This document shows positions 50,713-64,000 of a stretch of 64,000 nt of DNA, one piece after another; the first letter of the stretch is position 1, and every line of letters starts with the position of its first letter. The position numbers were made by a program, and so were the translations under genes. The stretch spans positions 1,426,001-1,490,000 of the forward strand of contig VWZW01005522.1 in the NCBI GenBank assembly GCA_013397115.1. Reading direction: 5' to 3'. The notes below the pieces were generated by a model. It was not told the DNA's origin. It saw only the letters and a list, made by a program, of their open reading frames with translations, and searched no databases. The stretch is from Edolisoma coerulescens (lineage: Eukaryota > Chordata > Aves > Passeriformes > Campephagidae).

Positions 50713-51228
50713 GGAATCAGCAGCGTGCCCCAGCAGCAAAGTGGGCCAACAGCTTCCTGGGCTGTCAGGAGTGTTAACAGCAGGTCAGTGGAGGTGATTA
50801 TTCCCCTCTACTCAGCACTGGTGAGACCATACATGGAGTGCCCGCTCCAGTTCTGGAGCTCACCAGGACAGGAGAGACACAGACATACTGGAGAAAGTTC
50901 AGTAAAGGGCCCCAAGAATAATTATGGCCCTGGAGCATCTCGCCTGTGAAGAGAGGCTTCGGGAGCAGGGACTGTTCAGCCTGGAGAAGAGGAGCCTCAG
51001 TGAGATCCTATCCATGTGTTCAAATGCCTGATGGGAGGGTGTAAAGAGGACAGAGCCAGGCTCCTCTTGGTGATGCCCAGTGTCAGGACAAGAGTTTGTG
51101 AGCACAAATTGGAATACAGGAAATTCCATCTGAGTATAAGAGAACACTGAGCTGAACCTACCTTGAGCAGAGGGGTTAAACTAGGTTATCTGTAGAGAAT
51201 CCTGGCAACCTTGAGTGTTCTGTGATTT
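50713..51228 (+). mobile_element. CR1 LINE 3' fragment, sense orientation
   Basis: It starts 'ggaatcagcagcgtgcccca' and continues 'gtgggccaacagcttcctgg', 'ggtgattattcccctctactcagcactggtgagacc' and 'gagaggcttcgggagcagggactgttcagcctggagaagagg'. It ends 'gggttaaactaggttatct...gttctgtgattt', the CR1 3' end. It lies directly against the right edge of the telomere-like repeat. Confidence 0.95.
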
Positions 51229-54200
51229 ATAAGAAATTATTTGCATAAATTTTAATTTAATTTTTGCTAGAAGTATCAAGGTCCATGGTCAAGCATGACT
51301 ACACTAGGGGCCTCATTCATTCATGGTTGCATTTCAGTTTTACACACTTAGCCCTTTGGGAATGCAAGCAGAGATGGGCTAATCTTTCTAACACAGGGAA
51401 CTTAGTTTTTTAATTAATCAGTGAGTGACCCTGTTAGTTTATGGCTGTTTTTGCATTTTATTCAAGGTGCAGGCTGTAACCTTTTCTTCTGAGAAGTTCT
51501 CTGCAACCTTAAGAAAGATAAAAATGCTCCTGGTCCAAATTTACAGATTTTGCAGCATAAGGTCTGCGTACAAAAAGAATTGGCAAAGGTGGTGTTCAGA
51601 GTTCACCTGCTGTTTGGTGGATCTAATGTGCAACGTGAGAAAAATAAATTGTCTCATTACTTGCTCCTCTCAGGAGAAAAGTTACAGGATCTCTTAGATT
51701 GTGTGCTACTTAGGGTGCTCTTACAGTGATATGTTTTATACATTATTTGGATTTCATAACTCGGGATTATTTTAGCAAATCTTCAGTGGTAATTTTCATT
51801 AGAGGAAAATGCTTCTATTAGTATGAGAATATGCAAAGTCATATATTTGTGTATAAAGTTTTTCAAGGTGACACTGACAACAAAGGTTGCTCTCACAAAG
51901 GGAACATGACATTCTGCAGATTTATAATTTTCAGAGGAGCAGTCTGTCAAGAAATATTTTACCTCTGGTAATATTCTCCTCTGAATCTCCTTTGGTTAGG
52001 AGGTCAGCATTGTATCTGACCTCCTACCTGTTTTGTTTAGCTGAGAGCATTTATTTTTCAGTCTTGTTTTTCTGTTGTTACGTCAAATCCTTTCCAGCAC
52101 TCCAAGCCTGATCTCCCATCCCTCCCCTGCAATGCAGACTGTAGTTTATATTCTGCCACATCCCAGACAAGTAGCAAGGCTGCTGAGTACATGTAAAATT
52201 TTCACTCTGACTCCTCCCTAGTCTTTCAGAGCACTCTGATCATTTAAAATAAGGCATTTGAGCCCAGGAGCCACCTGCTCTCTGCCAGATTTGTCTTTTC
52301 CACAGATCTGGAGGGGGAAGAAGACTTTTGGAGTATTTGCCCAATTCTCCCCCTTCTCTTTGGAGGTAACTGAGGTCAGCCAATGTTGCAGAGGTCTGAG
52401 AAAGGTGAACTTGAAGGATCTTCAAGGTTATGGGCTTTGCCTTAATCCGGTCTTTTCTGTCCAGCCTATCTCCAAGAAGGAGATGAAGTCCAGCATAACA
52501 AGTTTAACATATGGACTCTCTGACTCTTGCCATGTGGGCAATTGCATCCCCATGGAGGTAAGGGAAGGGAACTGAGTGAGTGCACGGCCCTGAGAATCCT
52601 CCTGCCATGTGTTACTGAGTTGCAGGTGAGCAGCTGTGACTCAGGTTAAAAAAGCAACAGTTTAATGACACTGAGCAACCTCAAATGAATGTCTGGAGGC
52701 AAGGTTTCTTTGAGGGCCACTAGAGAGAAGACTTGATCAGCTACTAGCCTGAAGGTGACACCTGGAGCTGTTACTTTGAAAAGATCAGCAGTAGCACAGC
52801 CCAAAACCAAGTCACGTTATGAACCCTTTGACTCCCACCTCCTGAGGAAGCACAAACAGAACTGTGCTCTAGTAGATCTGTACTCTGATGGGGCAGCTGG
52901 GACTAGGATTCATTTGACACAATGTCTTTAAACACAACTGATAATGAGCTGGATGCCTTAGAAGAGCTGAGAAACGTTTTTATGAGAAATGTAAGAACTA
53001 GTCGTGTTGCAGTCAAAACAAAAAAATAATACAATGCTCATTTGTTAAAGAAGGTTATTGGATGCATTTTTGCCCTTCTTGTAAGAACACAGAACTTACT
53101 TTGACTCTGCATCATATCCTTGCTTGCATACTTAATGTATTCAGGTCTTACACTGTAGTACCTTCAGGCAAGTTAAAATATAGAACTACAATATAATTTG
53201 CTTTTTTCCAATGGCTGTGTTGCTAAGAAGACAAAACACTCTGTAGAGAACAGGAATTTAACTGAGTCAGAACATTAGTATTATCTGCGAAATTAATTGA
53301 CCTCTAAAAAATACCTGTAAAAACAACTACATGACCACTTTCTGCATGACTAATGTGAGAGACCCTGTTTCTAATAAATGTACCTATAGCTTCATTACCA
53401 CGGCAGACCTTTGGATGGTCTGGTTTAAGTTATACTGATACATTAGTAGTTCAACAGATGTAGTAGTTCAACACTGTTTTCATGAGGTATTTGCTAACAA
53501 TTGCAGATTGCAGGGAAAAAATCAAATACTGTATTATATTCTTATTCATGGATTAATTGTCTTCAAAGTTTCAAAAAATAATCTTTAAACACCTACCACT
53601 TTTTCTGTTTCTATTCTTTTACTTGTTCTTTTCCCTTCTGTCCTACTCCCAACCACTGAAATCTGTAAAGTTAGTGTAGGATCTCACTGAGCCTTAGAAA
53701 CTAACCAGCATTTTGTTACTGAAATATAAATGATTTTATTTTATAGTGCACACTAAAGCGATGTGAAATGCTGATACATGTCCTCAGTATTGTTTTGCTA
53801 TCCTGCACAGATTAATTATCTTAACTTCTCCATGTAGAGTTTTCATGGTGATGACTTAAGAAGTATTTGAATGCTGAAGTAATTACAGAATAGATGAACA
53901 TTGCAGTATGACTTGAAGTGGTTTTGATGTCTGTTGGAAGAATTGTTTTTAAAAGACACTACCACTTTGCCAAGATTTATATTTATTGAGCTAACGTGTT
54001 TGCATCTATGCTTTTTATTTAACCTTTAATAACAGAGTAGATCATGAGCATCCATCTGGATTTTATTTCTCTTAATATTTTAACGTGCACCTCTATTAAA
54101 TATAAGAATCTTCATGTTTTCACCATGGTGTTGTCCTAACTGTATATGAAAGCATGCAAAAACAATCAGTCTTTCAGACCATACCATGGGGACAAATTTC

Positions 54201-57200
54201 TTCATGAGTTTCAGCACAATGTTGTAGCACAAGTAAAGAAGCAGAAAAAGAGTAGCCAGTAAATCACAATTCCTTCATGGACACTTAGAACAGGATAATG
54301 TCTAGTTGCAATTTGCCATGACTACTCCTTTCAGAATCTTGTTCTGTTTTGGACACAAAACAAGAACCAAAGTGGAAAATAAAAGCTACTTTTTTATGAA
54401 TCCGATTTCATACCTTTTAAGGTTGATAGACAGGCTCATTAATTTCAGTGGGTGTTGGATCAGGCCATAGATCTGGAAGCCTAAACTTACTTTTCCAAAA
54501 ATAGACTACATTTTTATTTCTTCATTATGCCCTAATTTAAAGTCCCTTGAATCAGACTATTAAGAAAATATTATCCTATCTCACAAAATAATGCAGATAA
54601 AACTAAAATTCCACTCAACACTCACATAACACTTTTCCTCTTCAAAGCACTTTAGCAGCACTGATTAATCATAACATTAATTAAACGACTATATTTTTTA
54701 AAAAATTCAGCCTTCCAAAAGCTCTGTTCTCTGCAGGGAGCAGAGAAGAGCATAGCAAGGGACTAAAACCAGCTCCAGTAATCAGAAAACTTCGCCTGCA
54801 GCAATTAAACTGAGGAATCAGTTCCCTTGCAGAATCTTTTTTACCTTGGGCTAGTGGAAAGATGAAAGGAAAGATGACAGTGCAGTCTAAACAAGAAATA
54901 AATCTGTTGGTGTGTGAAGGAGCTGGTTAATTGGATATATTTGCACTACCTGAATCAATAGGTAGGCTAACAACTCCTTTCCATGCATTTTCTAGTTTGT
55001 ATACCTGGCAGGTAATGCAATCAAAATTAATTAGAAAGGAAACTATTTGGTTTATTGCGCACATGGACTCCATCCATTCTGGATTTAAAACCCAAACATG
55101 CAAGAATAAATTCCTTGGATCCAACAACAATTAAGCCCGAGGTTGTCATTTTTGTTCTCAGCCAAGCCTCTGGAGCTAAGACTGCAAGGGAGACAGCCAA
55201 AGCCACCACCCAAATCCTTTTTTCTGGCCAAGAGAGCAGAAACAGCAGAAGAGTAGTAATACCTCTGATAGTTTGCCTTAAAAAATACTGCTTTCTTCAC
55301 TGCTGAGGGTGACAAATAGAATCTTAATAGTGGAGATTTTTCTCCTTCTGTGGACCCAGCAGTTGTTTGGCGTAGCAGGTCAGCAGATAATTAGGCAGGT
55401 CAAGCCAAACTTGAACTGACTCATTTCTATAGTCCCAGCATGGGTGAGACAGTCAACAAATTAACGCTTGCACCTCTTTGGAAATTCATCTTCATAAACC
55501 AGGTTGCAAGGCAGAGAGCACACCCTTGAGTTGGGCTGCCTGTGTTTGATGGTTGCTTTGCTTCTCCAGCATGATTGCTTGAGTGATACATGGATGGACA
55601 TTGGAAACAGGAGCCATCCACTATGCTGGGTGAGAGGTGCTCTTAAGAAACAGAAAATCCATTTGGCCATGGTACACATCAATCCATTTCTGTATTAGGT
55701 TTCTGGCTGTTTTGCTGCAAACATACACTCCCCTGAAGGAGAGCTAGTTTCTCCAGAAATCCGTGTGGCAGGCAGCGTGCATCCCATGAAAATTGCCAAA
55801 AGGACAGCAGCAAAGATAGAAGAGGCAGAGATGTTCAGCAGAGTCTCAATGCAGTGCTCTACTTCGGGCATTAGCTCCGACAGAGGCAGCTGAGGTGTTT
55901 CTGCATGCAAAGTGCAGACATGGATCTAGCCTTTAAAGCACATGTTAGAACATGAATTAGCAGGTTATGGTCAGCCAAAGAGCCCTGGAGGTTCTTCAAT
56001 CTGTAGTTTTTACGATAACTGCTAGTATAAAGTCTGAATATCTGTAGTCTCGCTGTGTGAGAGACAAGCAGAATATGAAGGAGTTCCATTGAGAGAGGAG
56101 TAAAATCAGTATTAGAAGTTACAGCAGATTAAATAGCTGCCTGTGGAATTGAGATATGTAGGAGAGGCAACAAGAGTAGTACAAGAGCAATAGCTTTTAA
56201 ACACACTGGTATTTTTGAGTCTAAAATCTATGCTTGCAAATTAGCTAAAATGTCCTTTAGTTAAGAACCTTAAAAAGCTGAGTATGGGGGGGTGGGGGTG
56301 GGACTGGGAATGCAGGGTGTGACAAAAGCAGGATCTAGCTGACCATCAAAGTGTAGGTATTTAAACCAAAATGCAGAGGGATTGGAAAAGCTTGGCAAAC
56401 AAGGCAGATGCAGAGATTTACAAGACGTGGCAAAGGACAATAAAAAACTTCGCAGTTAATACCCAAAGGTTTGAGGGGATGCAGCTCAAGGAAGAAAAAT
56501 TATTAGTCATGTAGTAGAAGGGAGAAGAGGTAGCCCTGAGATGAGTTCAAAACAAGAAAAATAATCAGCCAGAGGGAGGCAGGAAACATGAAATAGAGCA
56601 GTTATGTTTCTGGAAGCAGAGAAGCTGAAGGAGGAGGGTAACTGGGTTAAAGTGCTGTTACAGGAAAGAAAATCTATGAAGGATCTGAGAAAGCATATTG
56701 CTGAAAAGCAGTGATTGCACTGCACCCAGTTGTGATTTCCCATGGCATGTTCAGGTTCAAAATACCAAAATGCTTGTCTTCTGTCTTTGTCCAATGCTAA
56801 TCGTTTCTCCACATGCTGCTCTTTCATCCTTGTTATGGCTGTGCCCTTTGTCATTCCTTGTTCTCCTCACACCTTTCTTTTGCAAAATATAGAACCAACA
56901 TCTTTAATCTTTTTCAAAAGATAAAAGCTTCTATATTGGTTACCCTTTTAGATATTTGATTCTTTTACAAGCAAATCTCAACTGACATTGCCACACAGTT
57001 ATTGGTGTTTTACGTGCTTTCATCACTCTGTGGTAGTTTGAGGGCTTCTTCCCTAAAACTGTAAAAGATGGCTGTTCCTGCTCCCTGTAGGGCTTTATAT
57101 GCTGCGCTGCTGATGGCTGAATTTATTCTTGATAAAAAAGATTTTTCAAAAAGAAAACCAGTGACTGACACATCACATATAATGCATCAGGGAAGATACT

Positions 57201-60200
57201 GTTCCTCTTTGTCGTGGTCCATACCAAATACCAATCTTATATCTTGAAATCTTGCTGCCTGTCATCAGAGATGGTGAAAAACTAAGAGTGTGTATCATTT
57301 ATCTGAAGTGAAGAGGGAATCTGAGACCTCCACCTGATTCTTTGTTCAGTCTCAGCAGCCTTGAGCAAAGTGCACCTGGATCCTTGGGGGCACAGGAGGG
57401 CATGTGTGTGTAATGGTTTTTATTCTTTCTTTATTCTCAAAAAATAATTTATCTCCACAGAGTCTTAAAATTCAAATTCAAAAAAACCTGCAAGGAAATT
57501 ATATCTGGTATTGTTCTCTAGCTCAAAGTACTCATTATCCCAACTTAATTGGCAAGCTATGCGTAATGTGAAGCGACTAAAACAGTGGCTTCCAGCCCAT
57601 GAGGTTTGAGCTGCTTACTAAAACCAGTTTAAGTTAACTCATCACTCTTTCCCTTATAAATGATTGGGCTGAGGTGATAGTTTTTTTCGACAGGAATAAT
57701 TCCAGTACTATAGTCAATTATCGTTGTGTAGTGAAATACATATTTATTTTGAAGTGCCAGAGAGTATAAAAATGTTTGTTGTGCATGTCACTAACGTAAG
57801 AAGTAAAAGGACCTGAGTACCTAACAAACATTTTTGGCCAAACATTGAGAATGATACCCAGGTGCCTAAAGATAAGCCTTAAACGTTAAGGACCAAAGAG
57901 TATCCAATTTTGTTTACATCTGCTTTTCCGGAAGCGTGTGTGTCTTTCAGTGACTCTGTGCAGGTATCTCAAGTATCCAAGGGTATTTGAAACCACATTA
58001 CCCCCATCTGTTTGGACACATAAATTCCCTCCTATTTACCTGAAAATAGTTTGATGGTTTTTTTTTTTTACACCTACATCCCAAAGTGATCCAGAATCCT
58101 CTGTTCTCTGACACTTGCTAGAAGTGGTGGGGCTCATGCTATTTGGGGCATGCTTTTCAGTCCTACTGCTCCAGGGTTTTTTCCACTTTCTTCTTCCAGT
58201 AACAATTCATGCGCAGTGTTCTTAGGAATAAGAAACAGATGTGTTGTGATGAACAGCATCACAGACCGTGAGCCAGCACAGGCCAGGCCATGGGGATTTG
58301 ACAGTATGCACTGCTTCAGAGTGTTGTAAACCTGCTCTCTCCACTGCTGAAGTCATGTCAAATGAGGGGCCCCAGAGGGAGGGAGGAGAGCCTTGCTGTA
58401 TGCAAATTGTGGGACTTGCAGTCCTTCACGTGCAATGTACCCTGCAGTCAGCACTGCTACAGACTGTATCTTACAGGGTAGGGCGGAGAGCAAAGTCGCT
58501 GGCTCGGTGGTTGCAGTGGAAAGCCTGTCTGGGGGCAGTCATGAAATTCAGTGGTGAGCAAGAGGACATGAAACTTTGTGCTGGCTGATGACCCTTATTT
58601 CAGGTTGTGCTGCTCTGTCTTCTTTTATAAACCTTCTTTTAAAAGGGGTCCTCTTTTATAAACCAGCATTGGCAAGGTGGATTTTTTCTTATTCTTAACT
58701 CACCTTTCCTGCTGCTCCCCAAAGTCTGAGGAGTAATCATCTACTCAGTGGGTCAAGTGTCTCTCAACCTCAGTACTGCAGCCTTTTTTGCTTTCAAAGA
58801 TACAGGTTTGTCTCCTTCCATCTGCTGCCCAGCAGCTCTAGCATTACCCTGCTTCATCGTCTTGGGCTTGCTCCCTCCTCTGCCCCACAAAAAACCACAC
58901 GTGTTTGGCTCTAAGACCCAGTATGGCAGCATTTCTTACCTCCTAGCCTATTTAGCCTTTAAAATCCATGGTAGTTTTCCCTCTTGAGTGTTTTGCTGGT
59001 AAAAGAAAATCTCCCTATGAAAACGTAACACACCTTTACCCTCTGAAATGACATGAGATTGACTGCTGCTCTGATGCCTACACTATAACTTGTATTGTCC
59101 AGGCAGTCCATGTCCAGAGACTGCTACGTATTGCAATAAGTATAATCATTCTTTTTTTATGGGTCCCCTCTTGCACCTCAGGATGTACCAGAAAATTTCC
59201 AGTGTTCAGAGAAGGCACAGGGCTCCTCTGGAACGGCAACAGCTGGACCTGAGGGGCACTTCCAGGTGCTACACTAGTGCCAATAGTGGTAATCTATTAC
59301 AGCTTAAAACAGTGGTATCTGACAGTGAAAGCATGGTGCAGGAATGAGCTATCAACTACAGTAGTGGTGTTTCTGCCACTGCTATCTTGTGATGAATACA
59401 CACTAATTTATTAGACTAGCAGTTGAATACACTGACTCATGACCAAAATCTGTTCCATACGAATTAAGCAGACCGTTTTGGCACATTAAGTAGTGATTGA
59501 AAGTAATAATAAAAGCTCTCCCAGTCATATTCTTTCCATGAGTCTGTGAAGTACTGAAGTTGAGCGGTATTAAAAACACTGGGGTGGTGAAAGTGCCCAA
59601 AAGCACCTATGTCTAAGTGGAGCGCATGTGTTAGCACAAAGAGAAGAAAATTCACATATATTCTGGCATACAGGCACCAGTAGTTCTGGAACAGGATATC
59701 TGTGTCTTCACAACAAAGTATGGTGGCATTTTGCCATTTTTATATTAGCTAGCTCCGTGATCTGAATTAATGGATATCTTTGGAGGGGTGGAATAGTGAA
59801 CAATTACTTTTACAGAAAAAGATCTATCTCTAGGACAGGGTTCTTAGTTTGAATTAATATCTGTTTGGGGTTTCTTGTGTCTTTTATAGGTCAATTTTTC
59901 TAATCTTGTACTCTCAAACTGGGAACCATGTCACAACTACTTAATAAATTTACCAATGTGTCAAAGGCATTGTTCAGAGATGAGTGAAAATGAAAGTGGA
60001 TTCAACAATGTTACAACAGCAGTGAATTTGTGTCAAGGCAAGAGTAGGGAAATATTTCCAGAAGTAGAACGTTATCTGTGATGATTTTGCTCTGGTTTAA
60101 TCTACCAGAAGAATAGTTTGCTCTGCTGTCTGGCTCTGAAGGCAGAATCTCTCTTAGGACAGTTATTTGATCCTATGAAGTGAAAAGTTTCCTGAATTAA

Positions 60201-61739
60201 GTAACGCAGGCAGGTATTAAGGTGCTGAGACTTTTATCATGCAAAGGAAAAGACATTAGATCTTCATTGTTGAAATAATAAGCAAATGCTATCATCTTAC
60301 AAAGGTTTAGTGCATGGTGTTAGATGAATCACCTTCTTAATATGAAAACGATGGAAGTCTTATCTTAGAAAAATAATTTTTAAATGTATAGTATCAGAAA
60401 AATGCTCTCCCAAGTACCCACAAGACAACCCCGTTCCTGTTATATTTACTTAATGTCTTTTTTCCTTCCTTTAAGAGTGAAATTGAACAAATAAATACAA
60501 TTTCATTTTTCCTTGTCAAGCTGTTGGCTATGTTTAATCATATTATGTAAATCCTCTTTAAAAGCTTCAAATCACTTTTGGGTCTTACAATGTGTAGTGT
60601 TGTTCAAATACAAAAAATACAAATAAAAAATCAATTTGTTTGTAGATTAAAGTAGTTCTGTATGGACCCTAATGAAAATTAACAAGGTTATTTATTTTTA
60701 ATATAATCCTCACAGACATCCGCCTCTCTTCCCAGCACCCTCATCAGTTCTCAGTTCTTCCATTCAGGGAGGCTTCTTGTGTTGCAAGCTGAATTGCCCA
60801 GCTCTCTTACTACTGGTGCTAGATAATAGTAGTGCTAGACAACACTTTGCTGACATTCCAACACTGGTTTCCATTACACATTTCAGTCTGCTTTCAGAAG
60901 AGGGGAATGGGAAAACATAATTCTAAGTGCAAATGCTCTGCAGAATGTAACATACACCATACACCAGTGCAGAAGTCAAGGATCACAGGTGGTGTCAGTT
61001 GTGTTGGGCTGATGGAACGGTACCTGTGGTAGGACTTCACATTCACACCGTTGTAGAGCAAGGTTTCTTCTATAGCTCATGCTGGAAAACATGGCTCTTC
61101 TCTTCATGTCTGTAGAAAAGCAGTAGGAACATAACTGAGTTAAGAGAAGTTAACCAATAACTGATGGGTTTTTTCTGTGAATGTAGTATGGTGGTTTATT
61201 AACTAACTATATGTATCGTTTTAGAAAAACTTTTTGCAGTATAAAGAATAGTCCTTGGCTTTCACCTTCCATGGTTTAACTCAATATTAAAGCAAATTTC
61301 CTGCTTTTTCAGTATATTTTCACATAGCTACCACAGTGTTCAAAGTACTCAAACTACAGAAAATGTGCTAACAGTTACACTTAAATAGGTTTCAAGACCG
61401 TGTTAACAGTGGCTTAGATCAGCTCTGTAGCCCAGCCTTTCCCTTCTTCTTCCAGCTGGTGTGCCACCTTTGTTTAGTGAACCCCTGGAAGGACATTTTG
61501 CCTGTTGGAATTGTGGTCAGCTGCTTTACCTACACGGGTGAGCAGCCTTGTTGGAAGCGGCAGTTCTGTCTCGCTTCCTCCTGGGGTCAGGGCAGGGAGA
61601 GGGAAGCTTGTCTCCCCCACGGGCAGCTCCTGGCAGGGGGGCCTGGCATTGACATTACAGGGTCTGGTAGCAGGGTCTCCAAACTGGACACCAGCCTGCA
61701 CAGCTGCCACAGATGAAATACAGTGCCTAGATTTTAGAT

Positions 61740-61770
61740 CTACATAATGTGAGTCTTCCACATTATGTAG
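61740..61770. repeat. Perfect 12-bp inverted repeat with 7-base loop
   Basis: CTACATAATGTG (61740-61751) and CACATTATGTAG (61759-61770) are exact reverse complements around the loop agtcttc. No terminator role is expected in this host. It could be a hairpin in the transcript or chance. Confidence 0.9.
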
Positions 61771-63612
61771 GCTAAATTTGATGCAGTTCTTGGGGGGAAA
61801 AAGGGGGAAGGCAATAAGAAACCCCTACCAAACCCACTCAGGATATATTTTACGTTAAATATGCATCTGATTAAGAATTTAATAGTAATATTGGGCTGGA
61901 ATTACTACAACTGCTCAGAATAAACAATGCTGTACTGTCCCACTGTTACACATTATCTCTAAAAAGCTGTTTCATTGTTTTGAAGTATTTCATACTGATT
62001 TGATCTTCTCACGCCTAACTGAAGGGTATGCACAGCAGAAACTTCAGAACTGCTAAGAATTGGCATGTCCGGAATGCTTATACCATGTTTGATTGTTGCT
62101 TGTTTTGGTTTTCCTGCTGAGCTTTCCCTGGTAGCTCCAAAGCCTTTATTTATTTTAAGAAGCATCTTGTGTGTCTAGGCATGTGTACTGGTGTGAATAT
62201 TATTGCCTGGAATACTAGACCAGTTCCAGGAAAGCAATCTGCTTGGGGCAGTCATACAGATTTCCTTACACCCAGTGCTCCGGGATGCAGTCTTTGGCTG
62301 CTAATGAAATGATCATCATGAACTGATTCCACCAGAGGACTGAGGTGCTGAGATGCTCTGTTGCAATTCAAGTGAGATACAAAAGGAAAAAGGAATATTA
62401 GTCTATCCTGGATGTGTGCACAGAGTAAAACAGAAAGTTTCACTGATCTCATTTATCTACTTGTACTTATTCCCGACCAGTGGCAGACACTGCGCTAGAA
62501 GAGTAAAAGCTACACCAGATCATAGTTTATTTTATTCTTTGAAACACAAGCTTAATTTGATATGTGTTGCAAATTGAAGTAATCACTGTAAGTGATAAAC
62601 AACTATTAATCTGTTCATGTTACACAGAACAAACAGATGCAGGTGAAAATAGCATTTCAAACTTTTCTGTAACAGTGTTTCATAAATGTGTAGGGGAAAA
62701 GAAGATTTTCAGTTTGCTCAAATCATTTCTGAAAGAGAAAGAGGTGCTAACAACTGTACTACATCTAGTATTAATAATATTGCTTAAAATTGTAACAGGG
62801 CAAATAAAATAAATATTAAGTTCAAAGAAATAAAAATGTTTGAAGACAGGGTTTGTATTTGCATTGCAGCACACTGGTGAGATTCAAATCCTACTGTAGA
62901 CATTTGGTGGGCAGTCTAATGCTTTTTATAATCAGGAATGTTTTTACATGATACAGAGTGAGTATTTTCTGACACCTCACATTGCCGCAAAATCTATTTG
63001 ATAATCTTTAACAGTTCAGTACAGAGATTTTAGTTTTTATCTGTGTTATGAATATTCTGTTCAAATGACTGACAGTGGTTCTACCACATCAGGCAAAATT
63101 CTGAGAAATAAAAATGGTTCAATGTCTGATAGTTTAAAAGATGTGATTTTCCTCTTCCCTCTACTTTTAAATATGGATACAAAGAACTGAATTTATGAAT
63201 TCAGAAATAAGATTTTTAATAAGTATGCATAAACACGAATTGATCAGAACATTTTTAAGTTATCCAGAAAATCTGATTAAATTATCATATTGTATACAAT
63301 AATCATACCTGATCATTCAGAAAATGTGATGTAGATTATACTGCTAATTATGTTTATATTTCCCAGTTTTCCTGTCCTTTTCATCCTGCATGATACACTC
63401 ATGGTGATTGCTGTATGCAAATTCCTAACACAGCTGCACTGAAGGTGATTCAGAGTTTTTTCACTGACCTCAGTAATAACTTCATCAGGCCTTCACCTTC
63501 TCTGATCTTCTCTTCATCGCGTTGAAGGATTGAGCAGCCATTTACCATAATAGCAATCTAGAACTGATGTGAGACTTCTTGTGTATCGGTACTGGTGCTA
63601 ATCCTGCCCTAT

Positions 63613-64000
63613 GTTAATATATATTTACATTTACATTTAAATTTACACTACATATATATATATAAAAATTCTCAGAAGCTTCTTTTTTATTATTTTCACA
63701 AGCACTACATGACTTTTAGGGGCAAGTTTGAAAAAGAAATCTGTTTATTTAAGCATGAAAAATATTATAATAATCTTAGAATCATTCAGGTTGGAAAAGG
63801 TCATCAAGCCCAAATGTAATTGACAGAATTTCTTTTTCTTTAAATGTTCAGTGTGACCATTTAAAAAATATTTATTATATGTTAATATATATTTACGTTT
63901 ACATTTATATTTACACTACATATATATATAAATTCTCAGAAGCTTCTTTTTTATTATTTTCACAAGCACTACATGACTTGTGTTAATATATATTTACATT
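63613..64000. repeat. AT-rich tandem repeat, unit about 100 bp, cut by window end
   Basis: Copy 1 (63613-63715) and copy 2 (63881-63979) both run from gttaatatatatttac through a (TA)n stretch and attctcagaagcttc to cactacatgactt, differing at few positions. A third copy starts at 63982, two bases after copy 2, and leaves the window. A 165-bp segment with a CR1-like scrap separates copies 1 and 2. Confidence 0.93.
63776..63820 (-). mobile_element. CR1 3'-terminal scrap inside the AT-rich tandem repeat
   Basis: 'tagaatcattcaggttggaaaaggtcatcaagcccaa' is the reverse complement of a CR1 3' end. It is very short and lies between two copies of the tandem unit. Confidence 0.65.

Larger units (their letters stand above)
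30349..64000 (+). other. CTNND2: CTNND2 intron, 5' part (at least 33.6 kb)
   Basis: From donor gtatgt to the window end I found no exon continuing the CTNND2 frame. It holds CR1 relics, a decayed LTR-like block, a TJP1 processed pseudogene, a telomere-like G-rich repeat, a TG microsatellite and an AT-rich tandem repeat, all listed separately. The stretches 30.4-35.5, 35.7-38.9, 39.4-41.2, 43.2-45.5, 51.3-61.7 and 61.8-63.6 kb show nothing I can name. Confidence 0.85.

Noticed and set aside
55695..55910. Minus-strand 71-codon frame with a membrane-like segment (SSIFAAVLLAIFMGC)
   Set aside because: A single short frame, with no flanking splice sites or homologue.
58268..58588. Plus-strand 106-codon frame
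   Set aside because: No recognisable family, and overlapping alternatives in other frames. Probably chance in a locally GC-richer patch.
61459..61761. Three overlapping open frames on both strands
   Set aside because: They result from a GC-rich patch with few stops. None has protein-family features.

Overview
The window is nuclear DNA from a bird, or at least a sauropsid. It has no prokaryotic features. It has short exons with GT/AG borders in very long AT-rich introns, several CR1-type LINE fragments, and a solo LTR of a family I know from avian genomes. The species cannot be read from it.

The only active gene I can support is a piece of CTNND2 (delta-catenin, a neuronal p120-family armadillo protein), on the + strand. 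Four consecutive coding exons lie at 4817-4934, 7983-8168, 17990-18163 and 30198-30348. Joined, they read without interruption through armadillo repeats around the middle of the ARM domain, including the lysine-rich insert. Intron lengths are 3,048, 9,821 and 12,034 bp. The window opens at least 4.8 kb inside the preceding intron and ends at least 33.6 kb inside the following one. I did not find the next coding exon.

The introns hold mainly decayed repeats. CR1 fragments are at about 2.2, 22.6, 23.1-24.0, 41.2-42.2, 42.6, 48.7, 50.7-51.2 and 63.8 kb, with a weak one at 35.5 kb. An antisense solo LTR is at 14.8-15.4 kb and a decayed LTR-like block at 39.0-39.4 kb. A 306-bp nearly pure purine tract ends 289 bp upstream of the first exon here. 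A G-rich, telomere-like repeat with a period of about 640 bp is at 49.9-50.65 kb, and an AT-rich tandem repeat runs off the right end.

The clearest unexpected feature is a decayed, intronless copy of the 3' end of the TJP1 (ZO-1) mRNA at about 45.99-47.26 kb, inside the last CTNND2 intron. Processed pseudogenes are uncommon in birds, because CR1 rarely copies cellular mRNA. I saw no new biological system. The remaining leads are structural DNA features, possible regulatory clusters and two unexplained coding-like stretches beside the TJP1 copy.
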